NCBI GenBank assembly: GCA_902766625.1
Contig: CACXEH010000095.1
Span: 1-32,176, forward strand
Origin: an uncultured Bacteroidales bacterium
GTDB lineage: Bacteria; Bacteroidota; Bacteroidia; Bacteroidales; Bacteroidaceae
Direction: 5' to 3'
DNA: 32,176 nucleotides
Below, in pieces: positions 1 to 8,420 of the stretch. The notes below the pieces were generated by a model. The model made no database searches. It saw only the letters and a program-made list of their open reading frames with translations, and had not been told where the DNA came from. A program made the translations under genes and the position numbers. Position 1 is the stretch's first letter, and every line of letters begins with the position of its first letter.

Positions 1-17
1 GATTCCTTCATTGCCAT
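1..17 (-). CDS. Possible 5' end of a gene running off the left edge
   Basis: Only about five codons are visible (ATG GCA ATG AAG GAA). The reason to propose a gene is position: a perfect TAnnTTTG promoter box lies 23 bases upstream on the same strand, and there is no other gene between here and the aldo/keto reductase stop at 285. Position 17 and position 11 are both possible ATG starts. Nothing can be said about function. Confidence 0.3.
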
Positions 18-39
18 ATTCCGACGCGTGTATGAGGTA

Positions 40-47
40 CAAAATTA
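40..47 (-). promoter_or_regulatory. Bacteroidetes -7 promoter box (TAATTTTG)
   Basis: On the minus strand this reads TAATTTTG, a full match to TAnnTTTG. No TTTG is seen at the usual 19-21 base spacing upstream. It points toward the gene start at the left edge. A tandem palindrome array begins 97 bases upstream of it, the same geometry as at 29110-29117. Confidence 0.5.
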
Positions 48-136
48 GCACAAACTTTTCAAAGGTAGCCCCTTGTGGCAGAAATATCTTTCAAAACCCT
101 GCGTTTTCCTCCTCCTCCCTCGTGCGAGAACTTACG

Positions 137-192
137 TTCCGCCTATGGAATGTAGGTTCTCACCCATGGAATCTATGTTCCAAAGGTTGGAA
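137..192. repeat. Tandem palindrome array, three TTCC-N6/7-GGAA units, 21-base period
   Basis: Three inverted-repeat units: TTCC/GGAA at 137-150, TTCT/GGAA at 157-171 and TTCC/GGAA at 178-192. GGAA halves start at 147, 168 and 189, exactly 21 apart; the first unit has lost one spacer base. A degenerate fourth half site (GAGAAC) may lie near 126-131. The array fills the gap between the aldo/keto reductase stop and the promoter box at 40-47. The same array is found at 29207-29263. The rest of 48-284 shows nothing recognisable. Confidence 0.8.
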
Positions 193-284
193 CAGCCATG
201 GCTGACGGTGTACAGCGACCTGACGGACGCTGCAGGAAGGACGATGTCCCCGTGCGGTAAAGCGTATGCGATATCAGCAAGGGT

Positions 285-1652
285 TCAGAGTGCGTGTATC
301 AGCTGGGTGAGCATTGCCATCTTGTCGGGAATCCTGATGTGTTGCGGGCATTTGGGTATGCAGGCATTGCATTTGATACACGCTTCGGCCTGTGCGCCTT
401 TGTCCAGCGTCCTGTATCTGCTCAGCAGGGCTTTCTTCTGTTTCCTGTATTCCCTGCTTCCCTTGTCCCTGGGGTCGGGGATATTGAGTTCGTCGCTTGT
501 GGTGTTGTAGACGGCGAAATTGCCCGGTATGTCGACGCCGCTCGGGCATGGCATGCAGTAGCGGCACGCCGTGCATGGGATATGCGTGTTGGCGCGGTAG
601 AGGTGAGCCACGGTCATGAGGAAGGCGTTGTCTTCTTCGTTGAACGCCTTGAACCTGGAAAAGGTCTCCACGTTTTCCATCAGCTGTTCCATGTTGGACA
701 TACCGCTGAGCGTACAGAGTACATTGGGGAAGGACGATGCGTAGGTCAGTGCCACTCCGGCGGGAGAGAGCGACGGGAAACGTTCTGCCAGACGTGCCCG
801 GATGCCTTTGTTGACATTGGCCAGTGCACCGCCGCGGATGGGTTCCATGACGGTGACGGGGATGTTGCGCCTGGCAGCCTCTGCGTAGAGCGTCCTGGCG
901 TCGCAGTCTACCTTGGCCCATGACTCCATGTATTCCCAGTCAAGATAATTGAGCTGTATCTGTACAAACTCCCATTTGTAGTAATTGTCCAGCAGTTTGG
1001 GGAAAGACGCATTGTCGCCGTGGTAGGAGAATCCGATGTGGCGTATTCTGCCCTGTTTCTTCTGCTCGATGAGCCAGTCTAACACGCCGTTGCTGACATA
1101 TCTCCTTTCCATGTCATCGGGACCGGAGAGGCTGTGCAGGAGGTAGAAATCGACATAATCAAGTTTCAGGGCTTTGAGGGAGTTGTTGAAAATCTCCCTG
1201 GCGTTTCCAAGTGTCTTCTCGCTTGAACGTTGGTTGGAAAGTTTGGTGGCCACCATGTAGGATTCTCTCGGGTGGCGGCAGAGGGCTTTGCCCATGGCCT
1301 CTTCGCTGCCCGGGTAGCCTGATGCGGTGTCAAAGTAGTTGATGCCGTGGGCGATGGCGTAGTCCACCATCATATTGGTCTTCTCCTGACTGATAGGTGC
1401 CCGCCGTCCCTTGGCGTTGCCCTCCCGGGGCAGTCTCATGCAGCCCAGTCCCAGCAGTCCGACGGTGTCGCCCAGACTGTTCCATGTCCGGGATATTATT
1501 TTGGAATCACCGGCAGCCGCAAAGGCGTAGGGAGCGGCGTGTGGCGGGGTGTTGTCGGCGATGACGACTTTGCCGGCCAATGCAAACCCTGTACCTGCGG
1601 CAAAGAGCCTTCTCAGGGCCTGTCTTCTTGAAATGTGTTGTTCGTTATCCAT
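285..1652 (-). CDS. Tat-exported aldo/keto reductase with C-terminal 4Fe-4S ferredoxin domain
   Basis: Protein of 455 residues. It opens with a twin-arginine signal (ISRRQALRRLFAAG, then a hydrophobic stretch), so export of a folded, cofactor-bearing enzyme across the inner membrane is likely. The AKR barrel follows, with GLGCMRLP, the Asp in NYFDTASGY, the Lys in VATKLSNQ and the His in YLLHSLS, matching the usual Asp/Tyr/Lys/His set. The C-terminus carries two cysteine clusters, CTACRYCMPCP and CIKCNACIPKCP, typical of a pair of iron-sulfur clusters. The frame is open up to 1778, where an upstream ATG overlaps the previous stop, but I place the start at 1652: the Tat signal begins there and a promoter box lies between (1698-1705). 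Substrate and electron partner are unknown. Confidence 0.88.
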   Translation of the reverse strand: MDNEQHISRRQALRRLFAAGTGFALAGKVVIADNTPPHAAPYAFAAAGDSKIISRTWNSLGDTVGLLGLGCMRLPREGNAKGRRAPISQEKTNMMVDYAIAHGINYFDTASGYPGSEEAMGKALCRHPRESYMVATKLSNQRSSEKTLGNAREIFNNSLKALKLDYVDFYLLHSLSGPDDMERRYVSNGVLDWLIEQKKQGRIRHIGFSYHGDNASFPKLLDNYYKWEFVQIQLNYLDWEYMESWAKVDCDARTLYAEAARRNIPVTVMEPIRGGALANVNKGIRARLAERFPSLSPAGVALTYASSFPNVLCTLSGMSNMEQLMENVETFSRFKAFNEEDNAFLMTVAHLYRANTHIPCTACRYCMPCPSGVDIPGNFAVYNTTSDELNIPDPRDKGSREYRKQKKALLSRYRTLDKGAQAEACIKCNACIPKCPQHIRIPDKMAMLTQLIHAL

Positions 1653-1697
1653 CACTGTCTGTGTTTTTGGGTTCAGCTGTTTCGCGTATTCTTCCTG

Positions 1698-1705
1698 CAA
1701 ATATA
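1698..1705 (-). promoter_or_regulatory. -7 promoter box of the aldo/keto reductase (TATATTTG)
   Basis: Full match to TAnnTTTG, 46 bases upstream of the ATG at 1652. It lies inside the N-terminal extension of the longer reading frame, which argues that the extension is leader rather than protein and that this gene can be transcribed apart from the operon upstream. Confidence 0.55.
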
Positions 1706-1774
1706 CATATTTTTTATCACCCGTTGTCATAAAAATGCTGTCTGTAAGTTTATGACAGCGCATATGGTGTGCGT

Positions 1775-2485
1775 TCATATCCTGTTCAGCATCTGACAGA
1801 ACAGCCCGAAGGAAGCGTCCAGGCGTGAAAGTTCGTAGGGATTTATCTTCAGGGAGAAAACACCCTTGATGGCCGGCAGGTCAAAATAGTTTTTAATCAT
1901 GCTGACAAAATTGAATGCCTTGTTGCCGCCTTTCCTGATCAGTTCGGCACAGAGCAGCGAAAGGTATTCGGGAGCGTTGTCCATGCGCTTCATCTTCTGG
2001 AACAGTACAAAATAGCCCGCCATCGTGTCGCATTCCACCAGATAGCGCGCGGCGGTCTTGTCCTCCAGCTGGAGAAAAAGAAAAACGGTCTCTATCTCTT
2101 CGGGTGTCTTGAGAACGGGAAGAACATGCTGCAGCAACTTGCGTTCGTCAATCTTCCGGTTTTCCTCTCTGATGATACGGCACAACTGCTTAAACGTGTC
2201 GCCGTTGAAGGACAACGTTCCGTCGTTATATTTTCTGACGGCAGCTTTCAGCATGGTTACGAGCCATGCCTTGGCGTTGCTGTTGAAAAGTACCATAAAG
2301 CAATCCCAATAGTCGGCTTCTTCCCATTGGGGCATGATGTCGGCGGACATCATATTGCACGCCGTGCGGAAATCAGTGTTCGACAGTCCGGAGAAATAGT
2401 CCTCCAGTCCCTGCCAATCCTTGTTTTTGGCATAAAGGCTGATATTCCGGTTGACGGCAGGATTGAACAGGTGAAGATTATGCAT
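1775..2485 (-). CDS. Hypothetical helical cytosolic protein
   Basis: Protein of 236 residues that I do not recognise. It has no signal peptide or membrane segment, and appears largely alpha-helical with many charged residues. Its stretches such as PVLKTPEEIETVFLFLQLED resemble the repeated helices of scaffold proteins, but that is only an impression. The start at 2485 overlaps the 3' end of the rRNA methyltransferase by 8 bases, so it is probably translated from the same mRNA. Its stop overlaps an unused ATG at 1778 (ATGA). Context of DNA repair and RNA modification genes does not define a role. Confidence 0.75.
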   Translation of the reverse strand: MHNLHLFNPAVNRNISLYAKNKDWQGLEDYFSGLSNTDFRTACNMMSADIMPQWEEADYWDCFMVLFNSNAKAWLVTMLKAAVRKYNDGTLSFNGDTFKQLCRIIREENRKIDERKLLQHVLPVLKTPEEIETVFLFLQLEDKTAARYLVECDTMAGYFVLFQKMKRMDNAPEYLSLLCAELIRKGGNKAFNFVSMIKNYFDLPAIKGVFSLKINPYELSRLDASFGLFCQMLNRI

Positions 2486-3902
2486 CGTGCTTCAGTTCCA
2501 TTAACAAGACATTCTCTACATGATGGGTGTGGGGGAACATATCGACGGGTTGTGCCATGACGACATCATACATAGAACTCATCAACTGCACGTCGCGTGC
2601 CTGTGTGGACGGATTGCAGCTGACATAGACAATGCGCTGCGGTTTGGTCGCAAGGATAACATTGACGACATCCTTGTGCATGCCCACACGGGGAGGGTCG
2701 GTTATCAGTACATCGGGACGGCCGTGCTCTCTTATGAAACCGTCGTTCAAGACATCTTTCATGTCTCCCGCAAAGAACTTTGCATTGGTGATATTGTTCA
2801 GTCCGGCATTGACCTTGGCATCTTCGATGGCTTCGGGGACGTATTCAATACCAATAACTTCACGGCATTGACGGGCAACGAAGTTGGCTATCGTACCCGT
2901 ACCTGTATAGAGGTCATACACCAATTCATCGCCTTTCAAATCACAAAACGAACGGACGGCACTGTAGAGGCGGTAGGCCTGTTCGTTGTTCGTCTGGTAA
3001 AAACTCTTGGGACCGACCTTGAATTTCAAGTCTTCCATCAGTTCATAAACAAATCCCGGTCCTTTGTAGATGTTGATATCCAGATCACCGATAGTGTCAT
3101 TGCATTTCAGGTTGTTCACCCACAGGATGGTTGTCAGCTCAGGATAGTTTTCCGACAGATATCTCAAGAGGTCTTCAGCCTGGCGCGTTTCCGTGTCGTC
3201 CTCGATGTGGAATTGCATGACGAGCATGGCTTCACCCGAATTTGAGGTGCGGAACATCATGTCGCGCAGCAGTCCTTTTTGGGCGCGCAAGTCAAAGAAA
3301 GACAGTCGGTGCTGACATGCATAGTCCCTGACGGCGTTGCGCACCTTGTTTTGCAATTCATCCATCAGATGGCATTCGGTGATGTCCAAGACTTTGTCGA
3401 ATGCACCGGGAATGTGAAAGCCGACAGCATTCATGTTGTCATAGTGCATGTCTTGGGCGATTTCCTCCTCTGTCAGCCACCGCTTGTTGCTGAAACTGAA
3501 TTCCAGTTTGTTGCGGTATTCACGTGTCAGCGTCGCACCTATAATAGGTTTGATGACCGGAGTATCGATTTTTGCTATCCGTTCCAGTGCGTCAACAACC
3601 TGCTGTTGTTTATAGGCGATTTGTTTGGCGTAGTCCAAAGTCTGCCACTTGCATCCGCCGCAAATACCGAAATGCGGACAGAAGGGTGAGACGCGGTCAG
3701 GCGAATACGAATGGAACTTTATGGCTTTGGCCTCCATGTAATTGTGTTTCTTGCGCGTAACCTGCAAGTCTACGACATCACCCGGAACGACAAAAGGAAC
3801 AAACACGACATAGCCATCAATGCGGGCGACAGACTTCCCCTCGGCAGCAAAATCGGTGATGGTGATATTCTCTAAAACCGGTAAATTCTTCTTCTTTGAC
3901 AT
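2478..3902 (-). CDS. rlmD: 23S rRNA (uracil-C5)-methyltransferase, RlmD/RumA family
   Basis: Protein of 474 residues, the usual size for the family, which transfers a methyl group from SAM to C5 of a uridine in 23S rRNA. An N-terminal TRAM RNA-binding domain (about residues 7-62) is followed by iron-sulfur ligands Cys75, Cys81 and Cys84 (CPHFGICGGC). The SAM-binding motif DLYTGTGTIANF, the DPPR motif and the catalytic nucleophile Cys429 in YVSCNP are all present, as is the C-terminal DMFPHTHHVE signature. Bacteroidetes often have two or more paralogues, so the exact uridine (1939 or another) cannot be told from sequence alone. It starts 4 bases after the helicase stop, in the same operon. Confidence 0.9.
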   Translation of the reverse strand: MSKKKNLPVLENITITDFAAEGKSVARIDGYVVFVPFVVPGDVVDLQVTRKKHNYMEAKAIKFHSYSPDRVSPFCPHFGICGGCKWQTLDYAKQIAYKQQQVVDALERIAKIDTPVIKPIIGATLTREYRNKLEFSFSNKRWLTEEEIAQDMHYDNMNAVGFHIPGAFDKVLDITECHLMDELQNKVRNAVRDYACQHRLSFFDLRAQKGLLRDMMFRTSNSGEAMLVMQFHIEDDTETRQAEDLLRYLSENYPELTTILWVNNLKCNDTIGDLDINIYKGPGFVYELMEDLKFKVGPKSFYQTNNEQAYRLYSAVRSFCDLKGDELVYDLYTGTGTIANFVARQCREVIGIEYVPEAIEDAKVNAGLNNITNAKFFAGDMKDVLNDGFIREHGRPDVLITDPPRVGMHKDVVNVILATKPQRIVYVSCNPSTQARDVQLMSSMYDVVMAQPVDMFPHTHHVENVLLMELKHDA

Positions 3903-3906
3903 TGTG

Positions 3907-6207
3907 TTATTGCATTATATTCAATTTGGCATATTTCAGCAACAGTTTCTTCTCTCCGACATTTTGAAAAAGGATTGTGGCGGTGACATTATCGGGAGTA
4001 CCGGAGAAAGCCTTAATTTCACCCACGCCAAAGCGGTCATGTTCTACCATTGTACCTACGCTGCATAGCTGATTGTTTATCAAAGCTGTCTCCAATGTGG
4101 TGGATTCTTTATCCTGATGAACATTGATGCGTTTCATGGAAGCAGGTTGTGGAGCAGGGGAAAAGGCCGGTGCTTTCTTGAACAATGGCATACTGAAATC
4201 TTTTCTTGATGTAAAGCCGGGCAATGCTGTCTTACTGTCATCGTTTATGTATTTGGCATCAATCTCCTTTAAGAATCGGCTTGGCTGGTAGAAATCCATC
4301 TGACCAAAACGATAGCGTGATTTGGCACAACTGAGGTAACAACGGTTTTTGGCTCTGGTAATAGCTACATAGAAGAGACGGCGTTCTTCCTCTAACTCCT
4401 TTTGAGAGAACATGGCCATCTGATTAGGGAACAGTTCTTCCTCCATGCCGACGATAAAGACAGCGTCAAATTCAAGTCCTTTTGATGAGTGTACAGTCAT
4501 CATCGTCACTCTGTCTTCACCTTCCGTTTCCTGATCGTCGGTGTCAGACAACAGCGCGACTTCGCTTAAATAATCTGACATGTAGATACGTTCGTCGCCT
4601 GTTTCGCGCTGCATGGAGACAAATGTACTCATACCATTGAGGACCTCCGACAGATTGTCTTGCATTTCTTTGCTTTCAAGACTGGTGTCTTTATAGGCTT
4701 CTTGCATGATGCCTGATTCTTTCAGGACACGTACTCCCAATGTATAAGCATCTACATGGGAATCTCTGAAGCGTTCAATTAAATCATAAAAACCATTCAG
4801 TTTGCTCAGTGTACCGTTATTCACATCCACGCCAAAGGTTCTGGGTGATTGCATGACCTGCCATACACCCACTTGGTGCTCCGAGGCGGCCTGCAGCACT
4901 TTATTTATGGTTACATTACCAATGCCTCGTGTCGGATAATTGACGATACGCTTAAAAGCTTCTTCATCGTTGGCATTGACTATCAGACGAAAATATGCCA
5001 ATATATCTTTTATAAGTTTTTGGTCATAAAAAGAGAAACCTCCGTATATGCGATAGGGAATGGCGTGTTTACGCAGAGCTTCTTCAAATATTCGGCTTTG
5101 GGAATTGGTGCGATACAAAATGGCTATTTGCTCATATTTCAGGTGTTCCTTGCGTACGAGACGTGATATTTCATTACTGACAATTTCCCCTTCTTCAACA
5201 TCGCTGAAAGCATGTTTTAGGGATATCCGTGCACCATCTTCATTCTCGCTGTATATTTTTTTGGGAATCTGACGGGTGTTTTTTTCAATAAGACTGTTGG
5301 CGGCACCGACAATGTTGCGAGTAGAACGGTAATTCTGCTCCAACTTAAACAGACGGGTGCCGTTGTATAGATCTTGGAATTGTAAAATGTTTTCGATGTT
5401 TGCGCCCCGGAAACTGTAAATGCTTTGTGCATCGTCACCGACAACGCATATTTTTTTGTTAAGTTGAGACAGTTGGATTAATATTTGGTGTTGCGCATAG
5501 TTGGTGTCTTGATACTCGTCAACTAATATGTATTCAAATCGTTTTGCATAGCGTTGGCACGTTTCGGGATATTCTGCAAATAGTTTGTATGTAAACAACA
5601 GCAGATCGTCAAAGTCCATTGCATTAGCTTGGTGGCACCGCATACAGTATGATGCGTAGATTTCATGAAGTAAGGGCATGTTGGCGTTACTGTCTCTCTG
5701 CAGTGTTTCCCTGCTTTGCGTATATTCACTGGGAGTGACCAACGCATTCTTGGCTTCCGATATACGGTTGAGGATAGTCCCGATTTTATATGTCTTTTCA
5801 TCCAGGTTCCTTTCCTTTAAGATAGACTTGACCAGGCTCTTGGAGTCTGACGGTTGATATATGGTATAATCAGGTGTAAATCCAAAGACACCGGCTTCTT
5901 TACGCAAGATACGGTTAAAGATAGAGTGGAATGTACCCATCCATAGCGAACTTGCTTCCAAATCTCCAACGAGCAATCCTACGCGGGTTTTCATCTCGCG
6001 TGCAGCCTTGTTGGTAAAAGTCAAAGCGAGAATGTGGTATGGCCTCATTCCAGACATCAGTAAATAAGCTATTTTGTATGTCAGTACCATTGTTTTGCCA
6101 GAGCCTGCTCCTGCAATAACGAGCGAAGGTCCGTCTACATACTCAACAGCTTCTCTTTGGGAAGGATTAAGCCTGTCTAAAAAAGATAAATCAGTAGTTG
6201 CGTTCAT
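3907..6207 (-). CDS. uvrD: UvrD/PcrA-type superfamily 1 DNA helicase
   Basis: Protein of 766 residues, ATP-driven 3'-5' helicase of repair and replication restart. Helicase motifs appear in order: GAGSGKT (Walker A, near residue 35), LTFTNKAAREMK (Ia), DEYQDTN (II), VGDDAQSIYSFRGA (III), LEQNYRST (IV), MTVHSSKGLEFD (V) and YVAITRAK (VI). The C-terminal tail holds a linker and then a short conserved end (GTMVEHDRFGVGEI), the beta domain known in PcrA that contacts RNA polymerase. Its ATG at 6207 shares one base with the rarA stop (TAATG), so translation is probably coupled. The choice between UvrD and PcrA names is one of convention. Confidence 0.93.
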   Translation of the reverse strand: MNATTDLSFLDRLNPSQREAVEYVDGPSLVIAGAGSGKTMVLTYKIAYLLMSGMRPYHILALTFTNKAAREMKTRVGLLVGDLEASSLWMGTFHSIFNRILRKEAGVFGFTPDYTIYQPSDSKSLVKSILKERNLDEKTYKIGTILNRISEAKNALVTPSEYTQSRETLQRDSNANMPLLHEIYASYCMRCHQANAMDFDDLLLFTYKLFAEYPETCQRYAKRFEYILVDEYQDTNYAQHQILIQLSQLNKKICVVGDDAQSIYSFRGANIENILQFQDLYNGTRLFKLEQNYRSTRNIVGAANSLIEKNTRQIPKKIYSENEDGARISLKHAFSDVEEGEIVSNEISRLVRKEHLKYEQIAILYRTNSQSRIFEEALRKHAIPYRIYGGFSFYDQKLIKDILAYFRLIVNANDEEAFKRIVNYPTRGIGNVTINKVLQAASEHQVGVWQVMQSPRTFGVDVNNGTLSKLNGFYDLIERFRDSHVDAYTLGVRVLKESGIMQEAYKDTSLESKEMQDNLSEVLNGMSTFVSMQRETGDERIYMSDYLSEVALLSDTDDQETEGEDRVTMMTVHSSKGLEFDAVFIVGMEEELFPNQMAMFSQKELEEERRLFYVAITRAKNRCYLSCAKSRYRFGQMDFYQPSRFLKEIDAKYINDDSKTALPGFTSRKDFSMPLFKKAPAFSPAPQPASMKRINVHQDKESTTLETALINNQLCSVGTMVEHDRFGVGEIKAFSGTPDNVTATILFQNVGEKKLLLKYAKLNIMQ

Positions 6208-7481
6208 TAATAGTTACGGTCTTTCCAATGCTTGTTCAAATAGTCTTTCAGTTTTGTCTCCGCAGGATTATTTTGCGCTTCCCACAGTCGTAGGCCTTTT
6301 AAACCGTCAGGCAGGTATTGCTGTTCAACAAAATGTCCGTCGAAATCATGAGGATACTTATAATCAATGCCGTATCCTATCTCAGCCATCAGTTCAGTAG
6401 GTGCGTTGCGCAAGTGAAGCGGCACGGGCTGGTTGCCTGTTGACTCAACGATGGACAGCGCGCTGCCAATGCCAAGATAAGCGGAGTTGCTTTTGGGGCT
6501 TGATGCCAGGTATACTGTCGCTTCTGCCAAAGGAATTCGTCCTTCCGGCCAACCGATTTTGTTAACAACATCAAATGCGGCATTAGCCAGTAATAAAGCG
6601 TTAGGATTGGCGAGTCCAATGTCTTCTGCCGCCAAGATCACTAAGCGTCGGGCGATAAATTTAGGGTCTTCCCCGGCAGCGACCATCCGCGCTAACCAAT
6701 ATAATGCTGCGTCCGGGTCACTGCCCCGGATGCTTTTGATAAAGGCAGAAATGATATCGTAGTGCATTTCGCCGTTTTTATCATATGCTTGTGGATTCTG
6801 CTGAAGTTCCTTTGATACAATGTCGTTGGTAAAGACAATCGGTTTGTCATCTGGTACCGATGATGCAACAAGATCGATAATGTTTAGTAATTTGCGTGCA
6901 TCACCGCCACTATAGCCGAATAGTGCATCGGTCTCTTTTAGTTCAATCTTTCTCTGTGACAAGATGCTGTCGTTCTTGAAAGCATTGTCAATCAGTTGCT
7001 GTAAATCCTCTTTCTCAAGGCTTTTAAGGATATATACTTGACAACGTGACAGCAATGGACGTATGACCTCAAAAGAAGGATTTTCGGTTGTTGCGCCGAT
7101 GAGTGTAACAATTCCCTTTTCAACAGCAGCAAGGAGTGAGTCCTGTTGGGATTTGCTAAAGCGATGTATCTCATCGATAAACAATATCGGAGGATCAGAG
7201 TTAAAGAAACGTGTTTTTTGTGCCTTATCTATGACATCCCGGACATCTTTCACGCCGCTGTTAATGGCACTTAGTGTGAAGAATGGTACGTTGAGTGTTT
7301 TGGCAACAATGTTCGCCAGTGTCGTTTTGCCGACTCCTGGAGGTCCCCACAGAATAAATGACGATACATGTTTTGACTCAATCATCTTCCGTATAATGCC
7401 GTCTTTGCCAACCAAATGTTTTTGTCCGATATAGTTGTCAAGCGTAGTGGGTCTTAGTCGTTCAGCGAGAGGTATTGCCAT
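6207..7481 (-). CDS. rarA: Replication-associated recombination ATPase RarA (MgsA)
   Basis: Protein of 424 residues, standard length. RarA is an AAA+ ATPase related to clamp loaders that acts at stalled forks and binds single-strand DNA ends. Visible motifs are Walker A GPPGVGKTT, Walker B DEIHRFSKSQQD, sensor 1 GATTENPSFEV and a sensor 2 arginine in SGGDARKLLN. The C-terminal tetramerisation region begins after about residue 240 (SAFIKSIRGSDPDAALYWLARM). It lies 11 bases after the lysozyme stop and overlaps the helicase start, so repair functions are co-transcribed. Confidence 0.95.
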   Translation of the reverse strand: MAIPLAERLRPTTLDNYIGQKHLVGKDGIIRKMIESKHVSSFILWGPPGVGKTTLANIVAKTLNVPFFTLSAINSGVKDVRDVIDKAQKTRFFNSDPPILFIDEIHRFSKSQQDSLLAAVEKGIVTLIGATTENPSFEVIRPLLSRCQVYILKSLEKEDLQQLIDNAFKNDSILSQRKIELKETDALFGYSGGDARKLLNIIDLVASSVPDDKPIVFTNDIVSKELQQNPQAYDKNGEMHYDIISAFIKSIRGSDPDAALYWLARMVAAGEDPKFIARRLVILAAEDIGLANPNALLLANAAFDVVNKIGWPEGRIPLAEATVYLASSPKSNSAYLGIGSALSIVESTGNQPVPLHLRNAPTELMAEIGYGIDYKYPHDFDGHFVEQQYLPDGLKGLRLWEAQNNPAETKLKDYLNKHWKDRNY

Positions 7482-7492
7482 GTCAGATGTTT

Positions 7493-8314
7493 TTAGATAC
7501 TGTTGTCATTTAATGCGGAGTAGTCGTTTTCTTCACGATGTCCGATCAGAAATTTCTGCAGGTCATACATTGACCCATTGTATATATTAAAATCAGTTGT
7601 TCCTTTTATGCCGTCTATCTTTCCGTTATCTGTATATTGCCATAGCTTCCATTCTCCGGTATATTCCAATGTGTCAACATAATAATGGGCTATCCAGTAA
7701 GGATATGTGTTCAGCAGTGAGTCATTAAGATATTTTTTCTTGAATTTATAGTTGGTATAAATGATAGGCTTGATGTCATAACGTTCCTCTATGATTTGAA
7801 GCCATTCCAAGGCTGCATTGCGTATTTGCTCAGGTGTAAGGTTCCCGGGATGTTCTATATCAAGTACTGGAGGGAAGTCGCCTTCCTGTAGGTGTACTTT
7901 TTCAATAAAATACTCCGCTTGCAGGCGAGGAGATTCTGATGGCAGGAAAAAGTGATATGCACCACGGATGAGACCAATCTCCCGCGCCATATCAAAGTTA
8001 TAGTTAAAATACTCGTCCAAGAAATCCGTACCTTCAGTTGCTTTCATGATAGCGAATCGTATTGGCTCACCATTCAATGTTGCATTCTTCAATAATTCCC
8101 AGTCGATATTGCCTTGATAATGCGAGATATCTATGCCGCGGATGGAATAACCTTTGGGATTGGTCTCGCCATAGAGTCCTTTCCAACGTATGGACGACGG
8201 GCTTACAATGAAATAATAGAACACAAAGGCATAGACTGCCAATGTTGCAATAGCAAATATCCATTGCAACCATTTTGGGATATAAGAAAACTGCTTTTTG
8301 CCAGTTTCCTTCAT
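7493..8314 (-). CDS. Membrane-anchored GH25 family lysozyme (muramidase)
   Basis: Protein of 273 residues. A basic N-terminus and one membrane helix (about residues 15-38) anchor it in the inner membrane, with the enzyme in the periplasm. The GH25 domain starts at GIDISHYQGNIDW (catalytic Asp62) and includes the DIEHPGN motif with the second acidic pair. GH25 enzymes cut the MurNAc-GlcNAc bond of peptidoglycan. The frame is open to 8380, but that ATG lies in the loop of a hairpin, so I prefer the ATG at 8314. It is the first gene of the lysozyme-rarA-helicase-rlmD run. An enzyme of cell wall turnover or prophage origin are both possible; nothing else here looks phage-derived. Confidence 0.87.
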   Translation of the reverse strand: MKETGKKQFSYIPKWLQWIFAIATLAVYAFVFYYFIVSPSSIRWKGLYGETNPKGYSIRGIDISHYQGNIDWELLKNATLNGEPIRFAIMKATEGTDFLDEYFNYNFDMAREIGLIRGAYHFFLPSESPRLQAEYFIEKVHLQEGDFPPVLDIEHPGNLTPEQIRNAALEWLQIIEERYDIKPIIYTNYKFKKKYLNDSLLNTYPYWIAHYYVDTLEYTGEWKLWQYTDNGKIDGIKGTTDFNIYNGSMYDLQKFLIGHREENDYSALNDNSI

Positions 8315-8363
8315 CTGGAATTCTGTTCTATTTAAATCAGTAAATCCCACTCTTTTTAATGAG

Positions 8364-8401
8364 ATATGTAGAGACACCATAGTACAGGTGCCTCTACATA
8401 T
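8364..8401 (-). terminator. Hairpin between pfp and the lysozyme gene
   Basis: Arms 8364-8378 and 8387-8401, 15 pairs with an 8-base loop. The single mismatch on the plus strand (A8374/C8391) becomes a G-U pair in minus-strand RNA, so the stem is unbroken in the transcript from pfp. There is no strong U run after it, so it may act as a weak terminator or as a 3'-end stabiliser rather than a classic terminator. Confidence 0.5.
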
Positions 8402-8420
8402 GATTTATTTAATTGTTTTT

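Noticed and set aside
73..510. Plus-strand frame over the left array
   Set aside because: It runs through the array and antisense into the aldo/keto reductase; no recognisable protein.
274..921. Second minus-strand frame inside the aldo/keto reductase
   Set aside because: Shadow of the true frame; composition is arginine/glutamine-rich without domain features.
2520..3245. Long plus-strand frame opposite rlmD
   Set aside because: Antisense shadow of a gene with all catalytic motifs on the other strand.
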